Origin: an uncultured Eubacteriales bacterium
Lineage (GTDB): Bacteria > Bacillota > Clostridia > Oscillospirales > Oscillospiraceae
Assembly (NCBI GenBank): GCA_949293985.1
Contig: CASFFN010000041.1
Location: 1 to 37,842, forward strand
Length of the DNA stretch: 37,842 nucleotides
Reading direction: 5' to 3'
The position numbers and the translations under genes were made by a program. Shown here in pieces: positions 18,505 through 26,255 of the stretch. The notes under the pieces are model-generated. The model did not search any database. It was not told where the DNA came from and was given only the letters and a program-made list of their open reading frames with translations. Each line of letters starts with the position of its first letter. The first letter of the stretch is position 1.

Positions 18505-19284
18505 ATGAGAGAAAAACGGAACTTTCCTCCCCAGCCGGTGGAGGAAGTGGAAGGCCAGCTGGAGGGGCGGAACGCTCTGACGGAGGCCCTTCGCAGCGGC
18601 CGCGCCATCGACAAGGTTTTCATCGCCGCCGGGGAGACGGACCGGGCCTTGCAGCGGCTGGCCGCCCAGGCCAAAGAGGCAGGCGCCGTGGTGGTGCCGG
18701 TGGACAGAAGAAAGCTGGACGCCATGAGCGCCACCCATGCCCACCAGGGCGTCATCGCCCTGGCCGCCGCCCGGGAATACGCCGCCTTGGACGACCTGCT
18801 GGAAAACGCGGCGAAAAAGGGGGAAGCGCCGCTGCTGGTCATCTGCGATGAGCTGACGGACCCCCACAACTTAGGGGCGATCCTCCGCTCTGCCGAGTGC
18901 GCCGGAGCCCACGGGGTGATTATCCCCAAGCGCCGCAGCGTGGGTCTGACCGCCACGGTGGCCAAGGCCTCCGCCGGAGCGGTGGAGTATATGCCGGTGG
19001 CCCGGGTCACCAACATCAACGCCGCCATCGGGGAGCTGAAGGAAAAGGGCGTGTGGATTTTCGGCACCGCTGCCGAAGGCTCCATCCCCATGTATCAGGC
19101 GGACCTGACCATCCCGGCGGCCATTGTCATCGGCAACGAAGGCTCCGGCATGAGCCCGCTGGTGCGGAAGAACTGCGATGTGACGGTGCATATCCCCATG
19201 AAGGGGAACATCTCCTCCCTCAATGCCTCCTGCGCCGCCTCGGTGCTTTTGTATGAGGCACTTCACCAGCGTTTGCAGAAATAG
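18505..19284 (+). CDS. rlmB: 23S rRNA (guanosine-2'-O)-methyltransferase, TrmH/SpoU family
   Basis: 259 residues. Uses S-adenosylmethionine to 2'-O-methylate rRNA (or tRNA). Seen: N-terminal substrate-binding domain with EGRNALTEALRSGR, then the three SPOUT motifs DPHNLGAILRSAE, IGNEGSGMS and IPMKGNISSLNAS, which form the trefoil-knot cofactor site. RlmB is the best fit by length and motif order, but closely related TrmH paralogues exist in Firmicutes. It is followed after 11 bp by the P-type-ATPase-like gene, likely in one transcript. Confidence 0.9.
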   Translation: MREKRNFPPQPVEEVEGQLEGRNALTEALRSGRAIDKVFIAAGETDRALQRLAAQAKEAGAVVVPVDRRKLDAMSATHAHQGVIALAAAREYAALDDLLENAAKKGEAPLLVICDELTDPHNLGAILRSAECAGAHGVIIPKRRSVGLTATVAKASAGAVEYMPVARVTNINAAIGELKEKGVWIFGTAAEGSIPMYQADLTIPAAIVIGNEGSGMSPLVRKNCDVTVHIPMKGNISSLNASCAASVLLYEALHQRLQK

Positions 19285-19295
19285 GAGGGATAACC

Positions 19296-21347
19296 ATGGC
19301 AGAAGACCTTTCCCAGGAATTTGACCTGGAAGAAATTATGCGGGAGTTTGGCTCCCAGGAACCGGGGGAAAAAAATCCCGATGAGGCAATCCCGGAGACT
19401 GCCCCGGAGGAAGCCCCCGGAGAGACTGAGCCGGATTTGACCGGCCAAACCATCCGCATGGAGCCGGTAACGGAACCGGCAGAAGCCCCGGAAGAAGAAC
19501 CGGAGGAACCCACGGAGGAAGCCCCGGCGGAGGAAATCCAGCCGGAAGAAGGGCAGCCGGAGGAAGTCCCGGCGGAAGAACCCGGGGAGGAGCCCCCGGC
19601 GGAGGAAGCGCCGGAGGCCTTTTCGGAGCACTGGGAGCCGGAATTTGAGCAGCCCATGGGTGAGTACGTACCGCCCCAGCCCATTCTCTTCCAGCCCCGC
19701 TCCCGGCTCCGGGAGTTAAAGCGGCAGCTGATCGCCGGGCCGGAAAAGCTCTATTATGAGCTGACGGAAAAGGGCCTGGGGAAGCTCCAGGCGGCGATTT
19801 TCCTCAGCGCCCTGCTGGTGATTCTCTCGGGACTCTCCACAGCCCTTTACGCCATGAACATGGTAGACCCCTCCCGGCTGCGGCTGATGGTGTTTTTCCA
19901 GATTTTCGTCATGCTTTTATCCGGACTTCTGGGGAGCTTCCAGCTCATTGACGGCCTGTTCGCCCCCTTCCGGAAGCGCTTTACCCTCAATACACTGCTG
20001 CTGATTACTTTTTTGGTGAGCTGCGTGGACGCTTTCTTCTGCCTGCGGCAGCTGCGGGTGCCCTGCTGCGCCGTATATAGCCTTCAGGTGACCCTCTCCC
20101 TGTGCAACGCCTACCAGGAGCGGGTGGACCGGATGGGGATGCTTGACACCATGCGCAAGGCCACCCGGCTGGAGGGTATCAGCGCCTGCCCGGATTATTA
20201 TGAGGGCGCCGCCGGATTTTTGCGGAAAGAGGGGCAGGTTTCGGACTTTATGGACAACTTAGACCGCCGCTCCGCCCCCCAGAAGGCGCAGGATCTGTAT
20301 GCCCTGATTGCCTTTTTGGCCTCCGCCGCCATTGCCGCCGTGGCCGGGGTGATGGGCGGCTCCGCGTCCGCCTTCTTCCAGGTGTGGGCGGTCAGCCTGC
20401 TGGCGGCGGCGCCCGCCTCCGCTTTCGTGATTTTCAGCCGTCCCGCCGCCATTTTGCAGCGGCGGCTCCACCGGCTGGGCACGGTCATCTGCGGCTGGCA
20501 GGGAATCGTAGGCCTGTCCGGCAAGGCGGTATTCCCCCTGAGCCATAAGGATCTGTTCCCCGGGAACATGGTGAAGATGAACGGCGTTAAGTTCTTCGGC
20601 CGCCGGGACCCGGACGAGATTGTGGCTTACAGCACCGCTTTGATGGTGGCGGCGGGCAGCGCCCTGGCGCCCCTCTTTACCCAGGTGCTGGACAGCCGCA
20701 ACGGCCGCCACTATGACGCCCAGGCCTTCCGGGCCTATGAGGGCGGTATCGGCTGCCAGGTAAAGGGCGAGCCGGTGCTGGCGGGTTCCGCCGCTTTCCT
20801 GCGGCAGATGGGTGTGGAGGTTCCCCAAAACATCCAGCTGGCGGACGGCGTGTATGTGGCGGTGGACGGGGAGCTGTGCGGTCTGTTCGCCATGACCTAC
20901 GGCAAGTCCAAGTCCACCGTGGCGGGACTTACCACCCTCAGCGCCCACAAGAATCTCCGGCCCCTGGTGCTGTCCCGGGAGTTCTCTCTGAGCGAGCAGA
21001 GCCTCCACGCCCGGCTGGGGCTGAAAACCAAAAAGTTTATCTTCCCTCAGGAGCCGGAGGCGCTGTGGCAGAAGGAGGCCCCGGAGGACGCGCCCTGTCT
21101 GCTCCTCACCACCCGGGACGGCCTGTCCCCCATCGCCTACGGCATTACGGGCGCCAGAGCCCTGCGGCTGACCTGGATTTTGGGTCTGGTGATTCACCTG
21201 ATTGGCGGCATTCTGGGTCTGGGGATTATGCTGACTCTGGTGCTGCTGGGCAGCCTGCATCTGCTGACTCCGGCGAATCTTCTGCTGTATCACTGCATCT
21301 GGCTGATTCCCGGTATTCTCATCACCGAATGGACAAGAACCATCTAA
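19296..21347 (+). CDS. Membrane protein resembling a P-type ATPase without catalytic motifs
   Basis: 683 residues. Residues about 20-125 are a very acidic Glu/Pro-rich cytoplasmic segment; helices lie at about 160-265, 335-385 and 620-680. Between them, the stretch around 430-560 (EIVAYSTALMVAAGSALAPL, GGIGCQVKGEPVLAGSAAFL, DGVYVAVDGELCGLFAM) follows the nucleotide-binding and actuator-hinge pattern of P1B metal ATPases. The phosphorylation motif DKTGT is replaced by SHKDLFPG at 416-423, and neither TGDN nor GDGxND is present. It therefore cannot work as a normal pump; a sensory or scaffolding role is conceivable. RBS TAGGAGG lies upstream. The stop codon is part of the CTAA duplicated by an E1 insertion. 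Not recognised as a named family. Confidence 0.7.
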   Translation: MAEDLSQEFDLEEIMREFGSQEPGEKNPDEAIPETAPEEAPGETEPDLTGQTIRMEPVTEPAEAPEEEPEEPTEEAPAEEIQPEEGQPEEVPAEEPGEEPPAEEAPEAFSEHWEPEFEQPMGEYVPPQPILFQPRSRLRELKRQLIAGPEKLYYELTEKGLGKLQAAIFLSALLVILSGLSTALYAMNMVDPSRLRLMVFFQIFVMLLSGLLGSFQLIDGLFAPFRKRFTLNTLLLITFLVSCVDAFFCLRQLRVPCCAVYSLQVTLSLCNAYQERVDRMGMLDTMRKATRLEGISACPDYYEGAAGFLRKEGQVSDFMDNLDRRSAPQKAQDLYALIAFLASAAIAAVAGVMGGSASAFFQVWAVSLLAAAPASAFVIFSRPAAILQRRLHRLGTVICGWQGIVGLSGKAVFPLSHKDLFPGNMVKMNGVKFFGRRDPDEIVAYSTALMVAAGSALAPLFTQVLDSRNGRHYDAQAFRAYEGGIGCQVKGEPVLAGSAAFLRQMGVEVPQNIQLADGVYVAVDGELCGLFAMTYGKSKSTVAGLTTLSAHKNLRPLVLSREFSLSEQSLHARLGLKTKKFIFPQEPEALWQKEAPEDAPCLLLTTRDGLSPIAYGITGARALRLTWILGLVIHLIGGILGLGIMLTLVLLGSLHLLTPANLLLYHCIWLIPGILITEWTRTI

Positions 21348-21526
21348 GGAAACTCTGATTAAATCGGCAAGAGCTGGCAGCGAGAGATTTTTCGTCAGAC
21401 AAAAGAATGGAAAACCGGGGAATACTTTGTGTATTTCCGGTTTTTCATTCTCGGTTTTTCATTCTGCATGGATGGCGAAAAAGATCCGCTGTCCAGCCGA
21501 AGGCGATTTATTCAGAGTTTCCCTAA
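21344..21526 (+). mobile_element. E1 MITE-like element, full copy 2, with CTAA target duplication
   Basis: The element is 21348-21522 (175 bp), starting GGAAACTCTGATTAAATCG and ending CGATTTATTCAGAGTTTCC as terminal inverted repeats. Perfect CTAA direct repeats flank it (21344-21347 and 21523-21526). The halves form one long imperfect hairpin with a compact inner stem around 21419-21446. A 15-bp tandem duplication (GGTTTTTCATTCTC-type) accounts for its extra length over the ~160-bp form. It has no ORF of its own. Confidence 0.9.
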
Positions 21527-21533
21527 CAAAACC

Positions 21534-21564
21534 ATCCCGGCGGAGCGCTCCGCCGGGATTTTTT
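21534..21564 (+). terminator. Rho-independent terminator of the rlmB operon
   Basis: Perfect 26-bp palindrome around CGGAGCGCTCCG followed by TTTTTTC. Before E1 inserted, it would have lain about 10 bp after the stop codon, consistent with the element having pushed the terminator away. Confidence 0.93.
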
Positions 21565-21574
21565 CTATGGAGAA

Positions 21575-21608
21575 GCCCCACGCCCGCCGGCAATGGCGGG
21601 CGTGGGGC
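21575..21608. other. Strong stem-loop, 14-bp perfect stem
   Basis: GCCCCACGCCCGCC and its complement around GGCAAT. No U tract on either side. It lies at the edge of the R2 repeat that follows. Confidence 0.6.
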
Positions 21609-21959
21609 GGCTGTTTTCCTTTCCCGTTTCGCCGGGTAACGACACCGGGCAATTTTCGGGAATCGGGAAGAAGTTCGGCGGACAAGCCGCCGATACCGGG
21701 CACCGGAGGGGCAGTAACGATTTGCGGAAAGCTATGGAATCTCTGAACAAATCGTCTGCGGCTGGAAAGCTTATCTTTTTCGCCAGCCATGCAGAATGAA
21801 AAACAGGAAATACATACAGTATTCCGCTGTTTTCCATTCTTTTGTCTGACGAAAAACTCTTCCTGCCAGCTCTTGCCTATTTATTCAGAGCTTCCCTATC
21901 GTGCGAAATTGTCAACGGCGACTCGCCGCCGGGGACTGCCCGCCGCCGGGCGGGTCAGA
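21604..21959 (+). repeat. R2 repeat, copy 4, split by an E1 insertion
   Basis: R2 sequence runs 21604-21731 and resumes at 21900-21959. The uninterrupted version at 16141-16190 reads AAAGCTACCGTGCG, whereas here AAAGCTAT is followed by E1 and then by CTATCGTGCG. The right end overlaps the degV stop codon. Confidence 0.85.
21732..21899 (-). mobile_element. E1 element, full copy 3, nested in R2, with CTAT target duplication
   Basis: The element is 21736-21895 (160 bp), in opposite orientation to copy 2, with terminal repeats GGAATCTCTGAACAAATCG and TATTCAGAGCTTCC. Flanks are CTAT on both sides. It gives the basic length of the family. Confidence 0.9.
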
Positions 21960-22833
21960 TATTTCTTACATTCTCGTCGCCCAGGAAGAACAGGGTGATG
22001 CCGCCTTTTCCCAGGTAGGAGCCGGTCACCGGCTCGTGGTTCACCACCCACACTTCCTTGGGGGCGTGGGCGGCGAGAATCCGCTCCTTCAGGTATTGGG
22101 CGTCCTCCGGGCAGTCGCAGTGGCTGATGGCTACAATCTGCTCCTGGGGGTCCACCACCCGCTCCTTATAAATCTCCGCCAGCCGGTTAAGAAGGGCTTT
22201 TCTCCCCCGCACCTTTCCGAAGGGGACGATTTTGCCCTCGGCGGAGCCCTTCAGCAGGGGCTTGATATTCAGCACCGAGCCAAACAGCGCGGAAGCGCCG
22301 GAGAGGCGGCCGCCTTTTTTCAGGTACATCAAATCATCCACGGAGAAAATCTGGCACATCCGCACCAGCAGGGCGTTCAGCTTCTCCCCGGCCTCCCGTG
22401 CGGTCAGCCCCTGGGCCTGGTATTCCAGGGCCTTCACCGCCAGCAGGCCCTCGCCCAGTCCCGCGCCGGCGCTGTCCACCAGCACGATCTGCCGCTGGGG
22501 GTACTTTTCCAGCAGCTGATCCCGGGCCATACATCCGGAGGCGTAGCAGCCGCTGATGCCCGACGACAAGCACACAAACAGCACATCCTCCCCGGCGGCC
22601 AGCACCGGCTCCAGCTGCTCCACATACTGCCCCGGGGTGACCTGGCTGGTGGTGATGACGGGGCCGTCCATCATGGCCCGGTAATAGGCGGCATAGTCAA
22701 AGTCCTCCGAATCGGGGCATTCGTAGCTTTTGCCCTCTATGCAGTAGGACAGGCGCAGCACGCCGATGTTATGTTCTTTGGCAAACGGGGTAGGCAGGTT
22801 GGCTGCCGAATCGGTAAAAATCTGAAAACCCAT
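21955..22833 (-). CDS. DegV family fatty-acid-binding protein
   Basis: 292 residues, cytoplasmic. DegV/FakB proteins hold a single fatty acid, in characterised cases for phosphorylation by FakA and use in phospholipid synthesis. Seen: IFTDSAANLP at the N-terminus, TTSQVTPGQY and CLSSGISGCY (the acyl-carboxylate-binding Thr/Ser pair region), VDSAGAGLGEG, and LKKGGRLSGASALFGSVLNIKPLL, all standard family blocks at normal length. AAAGGAG precedes the ATG. It is a single gene with its own promoter; no FakA is in the window. Confidence 0.92.
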   Translation of the reverse strand: MGFQIFTDSAANLPTPFAKEHNIGVLRLSYCIEGKSYECPDSEDFDYAAYYRAMMDGPVITTSQVTPGQYVEQLEPVLAAGEDVLFVCLSSGISGCYASGCMARDQLLEKYPQRQIVLVDSAGAGLGEGLLAVKALEYQAQGLTAREAGEKLNALLVRMCQIFSVDDLMYLKKGGRLSGASALFGSVLNIKPLLKGSAEGKIVPFGKVRGRKALLNRLAEIYKERVVDPQEQIVAISHCDCPEDAQYLKERILAAHAPKEVWVVNHEPVTGSYLGKGGITLFFLGDENVRNI

Positions 22834-22883
22834 AGGGATTGCTCTCCTTTTCTTTCGGGCGGTGCGCCCGTTTCTTTTGCGTC

Positions 22884-22912
22884 ATTGTAGCAGAAAAACC
22901 TGCCCGTGGCAA
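22884..22912 (-). promoter_or_regulatory. Sigma-A promoter of degV
   Basis: Minus strand TTGCCA (22912-22907), 17-bp spacer, TACAAT (22889-22884), 50 bp before the start codon. Confidence 0.85.
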
Positions 22913-23010
22913 GCTACCGGTGAAAAACGGGGAACGGCTCCGTGGAATCCGGGTGTTTTCCTCTCTACCCACAGTAGAGCAAGAATAATTAAGCAAATTT
23001 TCACAAACAG

Positions 23011-23039
23011 TTGCCAAAATCCCCCGGATTTGTTATATT
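23011..23039 (+). promoter_or_regulatory. Sigma-A promoter of the oxidoreductase operon
   Basis: TTGCCA (23011-23016), 17-bp spacer, TATATT (23034-23039), 33 bp before the TTG start. No obvious operator dyad is visible. Confidence 0.82.
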
Positions 23040-23071
23040 AACTATACAACATCCAAAAAGGAGGGGTTTGC

Positions 23072-24511
23072 TTGGAATATCAGGTGGCAATTATCGGCGC
23101 CGGAGTGGTGGGCGCCATGACCGCCCGGGAGCTTTCCCGGTATCAGCTGAAAATCTGTCTGCTGGAAGCGGAAAACGACGTGGCTATGGGGGCCTCCAAA
23201 GCCAACTCCGGCATCATCCACGCCGGATACGACCCGGAGCCGGGGACGCGCAAAGCCCGGTTCAACCGGGAGGGAAATCCCCTTCTCTACGAAGCCGCCC
23301 GGCAGCTGGGAGTGCCTTGTCAAAACAACGGCGCTTTCGTCTGCGCCTTTACCCCGGAGGAGGAAGCACAGCTGGAAGGGCTTTACCGCCGGGGCCTGGA
23401 AAACGGCATCGCGGGGCTGTCCCTTTTGTCCGGCGATGCGGCCCGGGCTTTGGAGCCGGGGCTTTCCCCCATGGTGACCCGGGTGCTGTACGCCCCCTCC
23501 TCCGGCATCATCTGCCCCTACGCGCTGACCATCGCCGCCGTGGGCAACGCCATGGACAACGGCGTGGAACTTTACCGGAACTTCCGGGTGACGGAGATCT
23601 CCCGGAGAGAAAACGGGTTCGTTCTCACAAGCCGCCGGGGAGAATCGGTGCGAACCCAGCAGATTGTGAACTGCGCCGGGGTAAACGCCGGGGAAATTGC
23701 CCGGCTGGCCGGGGACGCGCTGCCGGAAATCCTCCCCAGAGCCGGGGAGTATGTACTCTTGGACAAGAGCCAGGGGCGTCTTGTAAGCCGCACCATTTTT
23801 CAGGCGCCTACCAAACAGGGCAAGGGGGTTCTGGTGACCCCCACGGTGGACGGCAATCTTCTGATAGGCCCCACCGCCCAGCCGGTCCCCTCCGGAGACT
23901 GCACCGGCACCACCCGCCAGGGGCTGGAAACGGTGAAAACCCTGGGGCGGAAAAGCGTGCCGGGGGTGGACTACCGGCAGGTGATTGCCGCCTTTGCGGG
24001 AATCCGGGCCTCCACCCCGGGAAGGGACTTTCTCTTAGGCCCCTCCCAAGCCGTGCCGGGGCTTTATCACGCCGCCGCCATCGACTCTCCGGGCCTCAGC
24101 TGCTGCGTGGCGCTGGGGCGGTACATAGCGGAAAACCTCCCCATCCCCAAGGCGGAAAACCCGGCGTTCCGGCCCTGCCGGGAAAATCCCCATTTCTTCC
24201 GGTCCCTTTCCCCGGCGGAGAAGGACAACTACATCCGGCGGCACCCGGCGTACGGAAAGATTGTGTGCCGGTGCGAGCAGGTGAGTCTGGGAGAGATTCA
24301 GGCGGCCTGCGCCGTCGAGCCCCGGCCCCTGGATATGGACGGAATCAAGCGCCGCACCCGGGCCATGATGGGCAGGTGTCAGGGGAGCTTCTGCACCCCA
24401 ACCGTTCTCGCCACCTTAGCGGAAGCCCTGGGGATCCCGGTGGAGGAAGTGACCAAAGCGGGCGGGGATTCCCGGCTGCTGGAGAAAGGAGCGGACAATG
24501 GAAAAACATGA
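23072..24511 (+). CDS. FAD-dependent oxidoreductase, GlpA-like, with BFD-type [2Fe-2S] domain
   Basis: 479 residues. Probably an anaerobic glycerol-3-phosphate dehydrogenase; LhgO-type 2-hydroxyacid oxidation is the alternative. Seen: Rossmann FAD motif VAIIGAGVVGA, DAO-fold blocks GASKANSGIIHAGYD and FAGIRAS, then a C-terminal BFD-like domain with C399, C401, C436 and C441 (CxC...CxxxxC) for an iron-sulfur cluster. It starts at TTG 23072, supported by AAGGAGG seven bases upstream; no ATG fits. It overlaps the next oxidoreductase by 14 bp. The trio with the two following genes is a familiar Firmicutes arrangement, in which this subunit oxidises the substrate and passes electrons to its partners. 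Confidence 0.85.
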   Translation: MEYQVAIIGAGVVGAMTARELSRYQLKICLLEAENDVAMGASKANSGIIHAGYDPEPGTRKARFNREGNPLLYEAARQLGVPCQNNGAFVCAFTPEEEAQLEGLYRRGLENGIAGLSLLSGDAARALEPGLSPMVTRVLYAPSSGIICPYALTIAAVGNAMDNGVELYRNFRVTEISRRENGFVLTSRRGESVRTQQIVNCAGVNAGEIARLAGDALPEILPRAGEYVLLDKSQGRLVSRTIFQAPTKQGKGVLVTPTVDGNLLIGPTAQPVPSGDCTGTTRQGLETVKTLGRKSVPGVDYRQVIAAFAGIRASTPGRDFLLGPSQAVPGLYHAAAIDSPGLSCCVALGRYIAENLPIPKAENPAFRPCRENPHFFRSLSPAEKDNYIRRHPAYGKIVCRCEQVSLGEIQAACAVEPRPLDMDGIKRRTRAMMGRCQGSFCTPTVLATLAEALGIPVEEVTKAGGDSRLLEKGADNGKT

Positions 24512-25739
24512 TGTAGTGGTCATCGGGGCAGGCCCGGCAGGTCTGGCGGCGGCCGCCGCCGCCCATGACGCGGGGGCAAAGGCGCTGCTTCTGGACAGGG
24601 AAAGCGCCCCCGGGGGGATTCTCCGCCAGTGTATCCATCCGGGCTTCGGCCTTCACACCCTGGGGCAGGAGCTGACGGGTCCTGAGTACGGGGCCCACTA
24701 TGCCCGGGAGGCGGAAAACCGGGGAATCCCTTTCTACCGGGACACCACGGTGATTGACCTAAGCCCGGAGCGGCTGGTGACGGTACAAAGCCCGGAAGGG
24801 CTTCGCCAGATTCAGGCCGGGGCGGTGGTGCTGGCTATGGGCTGCCGGGAGCGGAGCCGGGGGGCGCTGGGAATCCCCGGCTCCCGGCCCGCCGGGGTCT
24901 ACACCGCCGGAACCGCCCAGAAGCTCATCAACCGTATGGGCTGCCTTCCGGGAAAGCGGGCGGTGATTTTAGGCTCCGGGGACATCGGCCTGATTATGGC
25001 CCGGCGCATGACCTTAGAGGGGGCAAAGGTGGAAGCGGTGTGCGAAATCATGCCCTACCCCGGCGGCCTCACCCGGAACATCGTCCAATGCCTGGAAGAT
25101 TTTGGGATTCCCCTGTACCTGTCCACCACCGTGGAGGAGATTCACGGAAAAGAGCGGGTGGAGGGGGTCACCTTGGCGGGGGTGGACGGGCAGCGCCGTC
25201 CCATCGCCGCCACCCGGCGGTATGTGGAATGCGACACGCTGCTTCTGTCCGTGGGGCTGATTCCGGAAAACGAGCTGTCCCGGCAGGCAGGCGTCCCCCT
25301 GGACTCCATCACCGGCGGCCCATTGGTGGACGAAGCTTGCCAGACCAGGGTGCCGGGGATTTTCGCCTGCGGCAATGTGCTGCAAGTCCACGATTTGGTA
25401 GATTATGTAACCCAGGAAGGGGAGCGGGCCGGAAGGGCCGCCGCCGCCTTTGCCCTGGGAAAGATCCGGCGGAAGCAGACCCTTCCGGTGGAGCCGGGAG
25501 CGGGTATCCGGTATGTGGTGCCCCAGTCCCTGACCCCGGGAGAGGAAGGGGTGCTGTCCTTCCGGCCCAGCAAGCCCTGCGGTGCGGTGGTGTACCGGGT
25601 GCGGGCCGGGGAGCAGGTGCTGCGGCAGGTGCGCCGCCCCAGAGCCGTCCCCGGAGAGATGGAGCGCATCCCCCTGTCCCGGGAGCTGACCGCCCACATC
25701 CGGGAGCCCATCCGGGTGGAGATGGAGGTGGTAGTGTGA
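24498..25739 (+). CDS. FAD/NAD(P)-binding oxidoreductase (partner of the GlpA-like enzyme)
   Basis: 413 residues. Seen: FAD motif VVVIGAGPAGLAAA at the N-terminus, a CIHPGFGLHTLG active-region block, second dinucleotide motif VILGSGDIGLIMARR at about 155, and VPGIFACGNVLQVHDLVDYV near the end of the fold. These are typical of pyridine-nucleotide-disulfide-type reductases, but no CxxC redox pair was seen. The C-terminal ~80 residues lie beyond the standard fold. It probably relays electrons from the upstream enzyme to NAD or a carrier. It overlaps both neighbours (14 and 4 bp), so translation is coupled. Confidence 0.85.
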   Translation: MEKHDVVVIGAGPAGLAAAAAAHDAGAKALLLDRESAPGGILRQCIHPGFGLHTLGQELTGPEYGAHYAREAENRGIPFYRDTTVIDLSPERLVTVQSPEGLRQIQAGAVVLAMGCRERSRGALGIPGSRPAGVYTAGTAQKLINRMGCLPGKRAVILGSGDIGLIMARRMTLEGAKVEAVCEIMPYPGGLTRNIVQCLEDFGIPLYLSTTVEEIHGKERVEGVTLAGVDGQRRPIAATRRYVECDTLLLSVGLIPENELSRQAGVPLDSITGGPLVDEACQTRVPGIFACGNVLQVHDLVDYVTQEGERAGRAAAAFALGKIRRKQTLPVEPGAGIRYVVPQSLTPGEEGVLSFRPSKPCGAVVYRVRAGEQVLRQVRRPRAVPGEMERIPLSRELTAHIREPIRVEMEVVV

Positions 25740-26077
25740 AGCGGCAGCTGTCTTGTATCGTCTGCCCTAAAGGCTGCGCCCTGGAAATCGACCCGGACAG
25801 CCTCGCCGTTACCGGCAACGCCTGCCCCAGAGGAGAGGATTACGCCCGGCAGGAGGCGGCCTGCCCCATGCGCGTCCTCACCACCGCCCTGCGGGTGCGA
25901 AACCGGGAAAACGCCATGGTCAGCGTAAAAACCGCCAGCCCCATCCCCCGGGAGAAGCTGACACAGGCCATGGCGGTGCTGAAAGCCCTCCCGGTGGAAG
26001 CCCCCATCGCCCCGGGGCAGGTGCTTTTGGAGGACCTGTACGGCGCCCGGGTGGTAGCCACCTGCGGCGTATTATAA
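25736..26077 (+). CDS. DUF1667 small Cys-rich protein
   Basis: 113 residues. It starts at GTG in a GTGA overlap with the previous stop; no ATG is available. Seen: four cysteines in CIVCPKGC...ACPRG, spaced like an Fe-S or Zn site, then a compact domain ending DLYGARVVATCGVL. The family is regularly the third gene after GlpA-like and FAD/NAD oxidoreductase genes and is probably an electron-transfer subunit of that complex. The stop TAA is followed after one base by an E1 half element. Confidence 0.8.
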   Translation: MKRQLSCIVCPKGCALEIDPDSLAVTGNACPRGEDYARQEAACPMRVLTTALRVRNRENAMVSVKTASPIPREKLTQAMAVLKALPVEAPIAPGQVLLEDLYGARVVATCGVL

Positions 26078-26078
26078 A

Positions 26079-26172
26079 GGAAACTCTGAATAAATCGCCT
26101 TCGGCTGGACAGCGGATCTTTTTCGCCATCCATGCAGAATGAAAAACCGGAAATACACAAAGTATTCCCCGG
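26079..26172 (-). repeat. E1 element, half copy 4
   Basis: 94 bp, essentially identical to the reverse complement of the right arm and centre of the copy at 21348. It ends at CCCCGG, the base of the central hairpin, with the other arm missing. Left flank TAAA includes the stop region of the DUF1667 gene. Confidence 0.85.
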
Positions 26173-26255
26173 ACACGCTGACAAATGGGGTGATTTCTCC
26201 GCTCCGGAAAATCAGCGCCGCTGCCGCCGGAACAATGATACGGTTTCCCGGCGGC

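Noticed and set aside
21427..21799. Several short ORFs on both strands between the P-type-like gene and degV
   Set aside because: They lie wholly in E1 and R2 repeats, and similar ORFs appear in each repeat copy through sequence identity; no ribosome sites or domains.
26173..26255. Possible terminator of the HAD-pfkB operon (GCCGCCGG/CCGGCGGC)
   Set aside because: The stem is interrupted by a long loop and no U run follows on the minus strand, so it was not listed as a feature.
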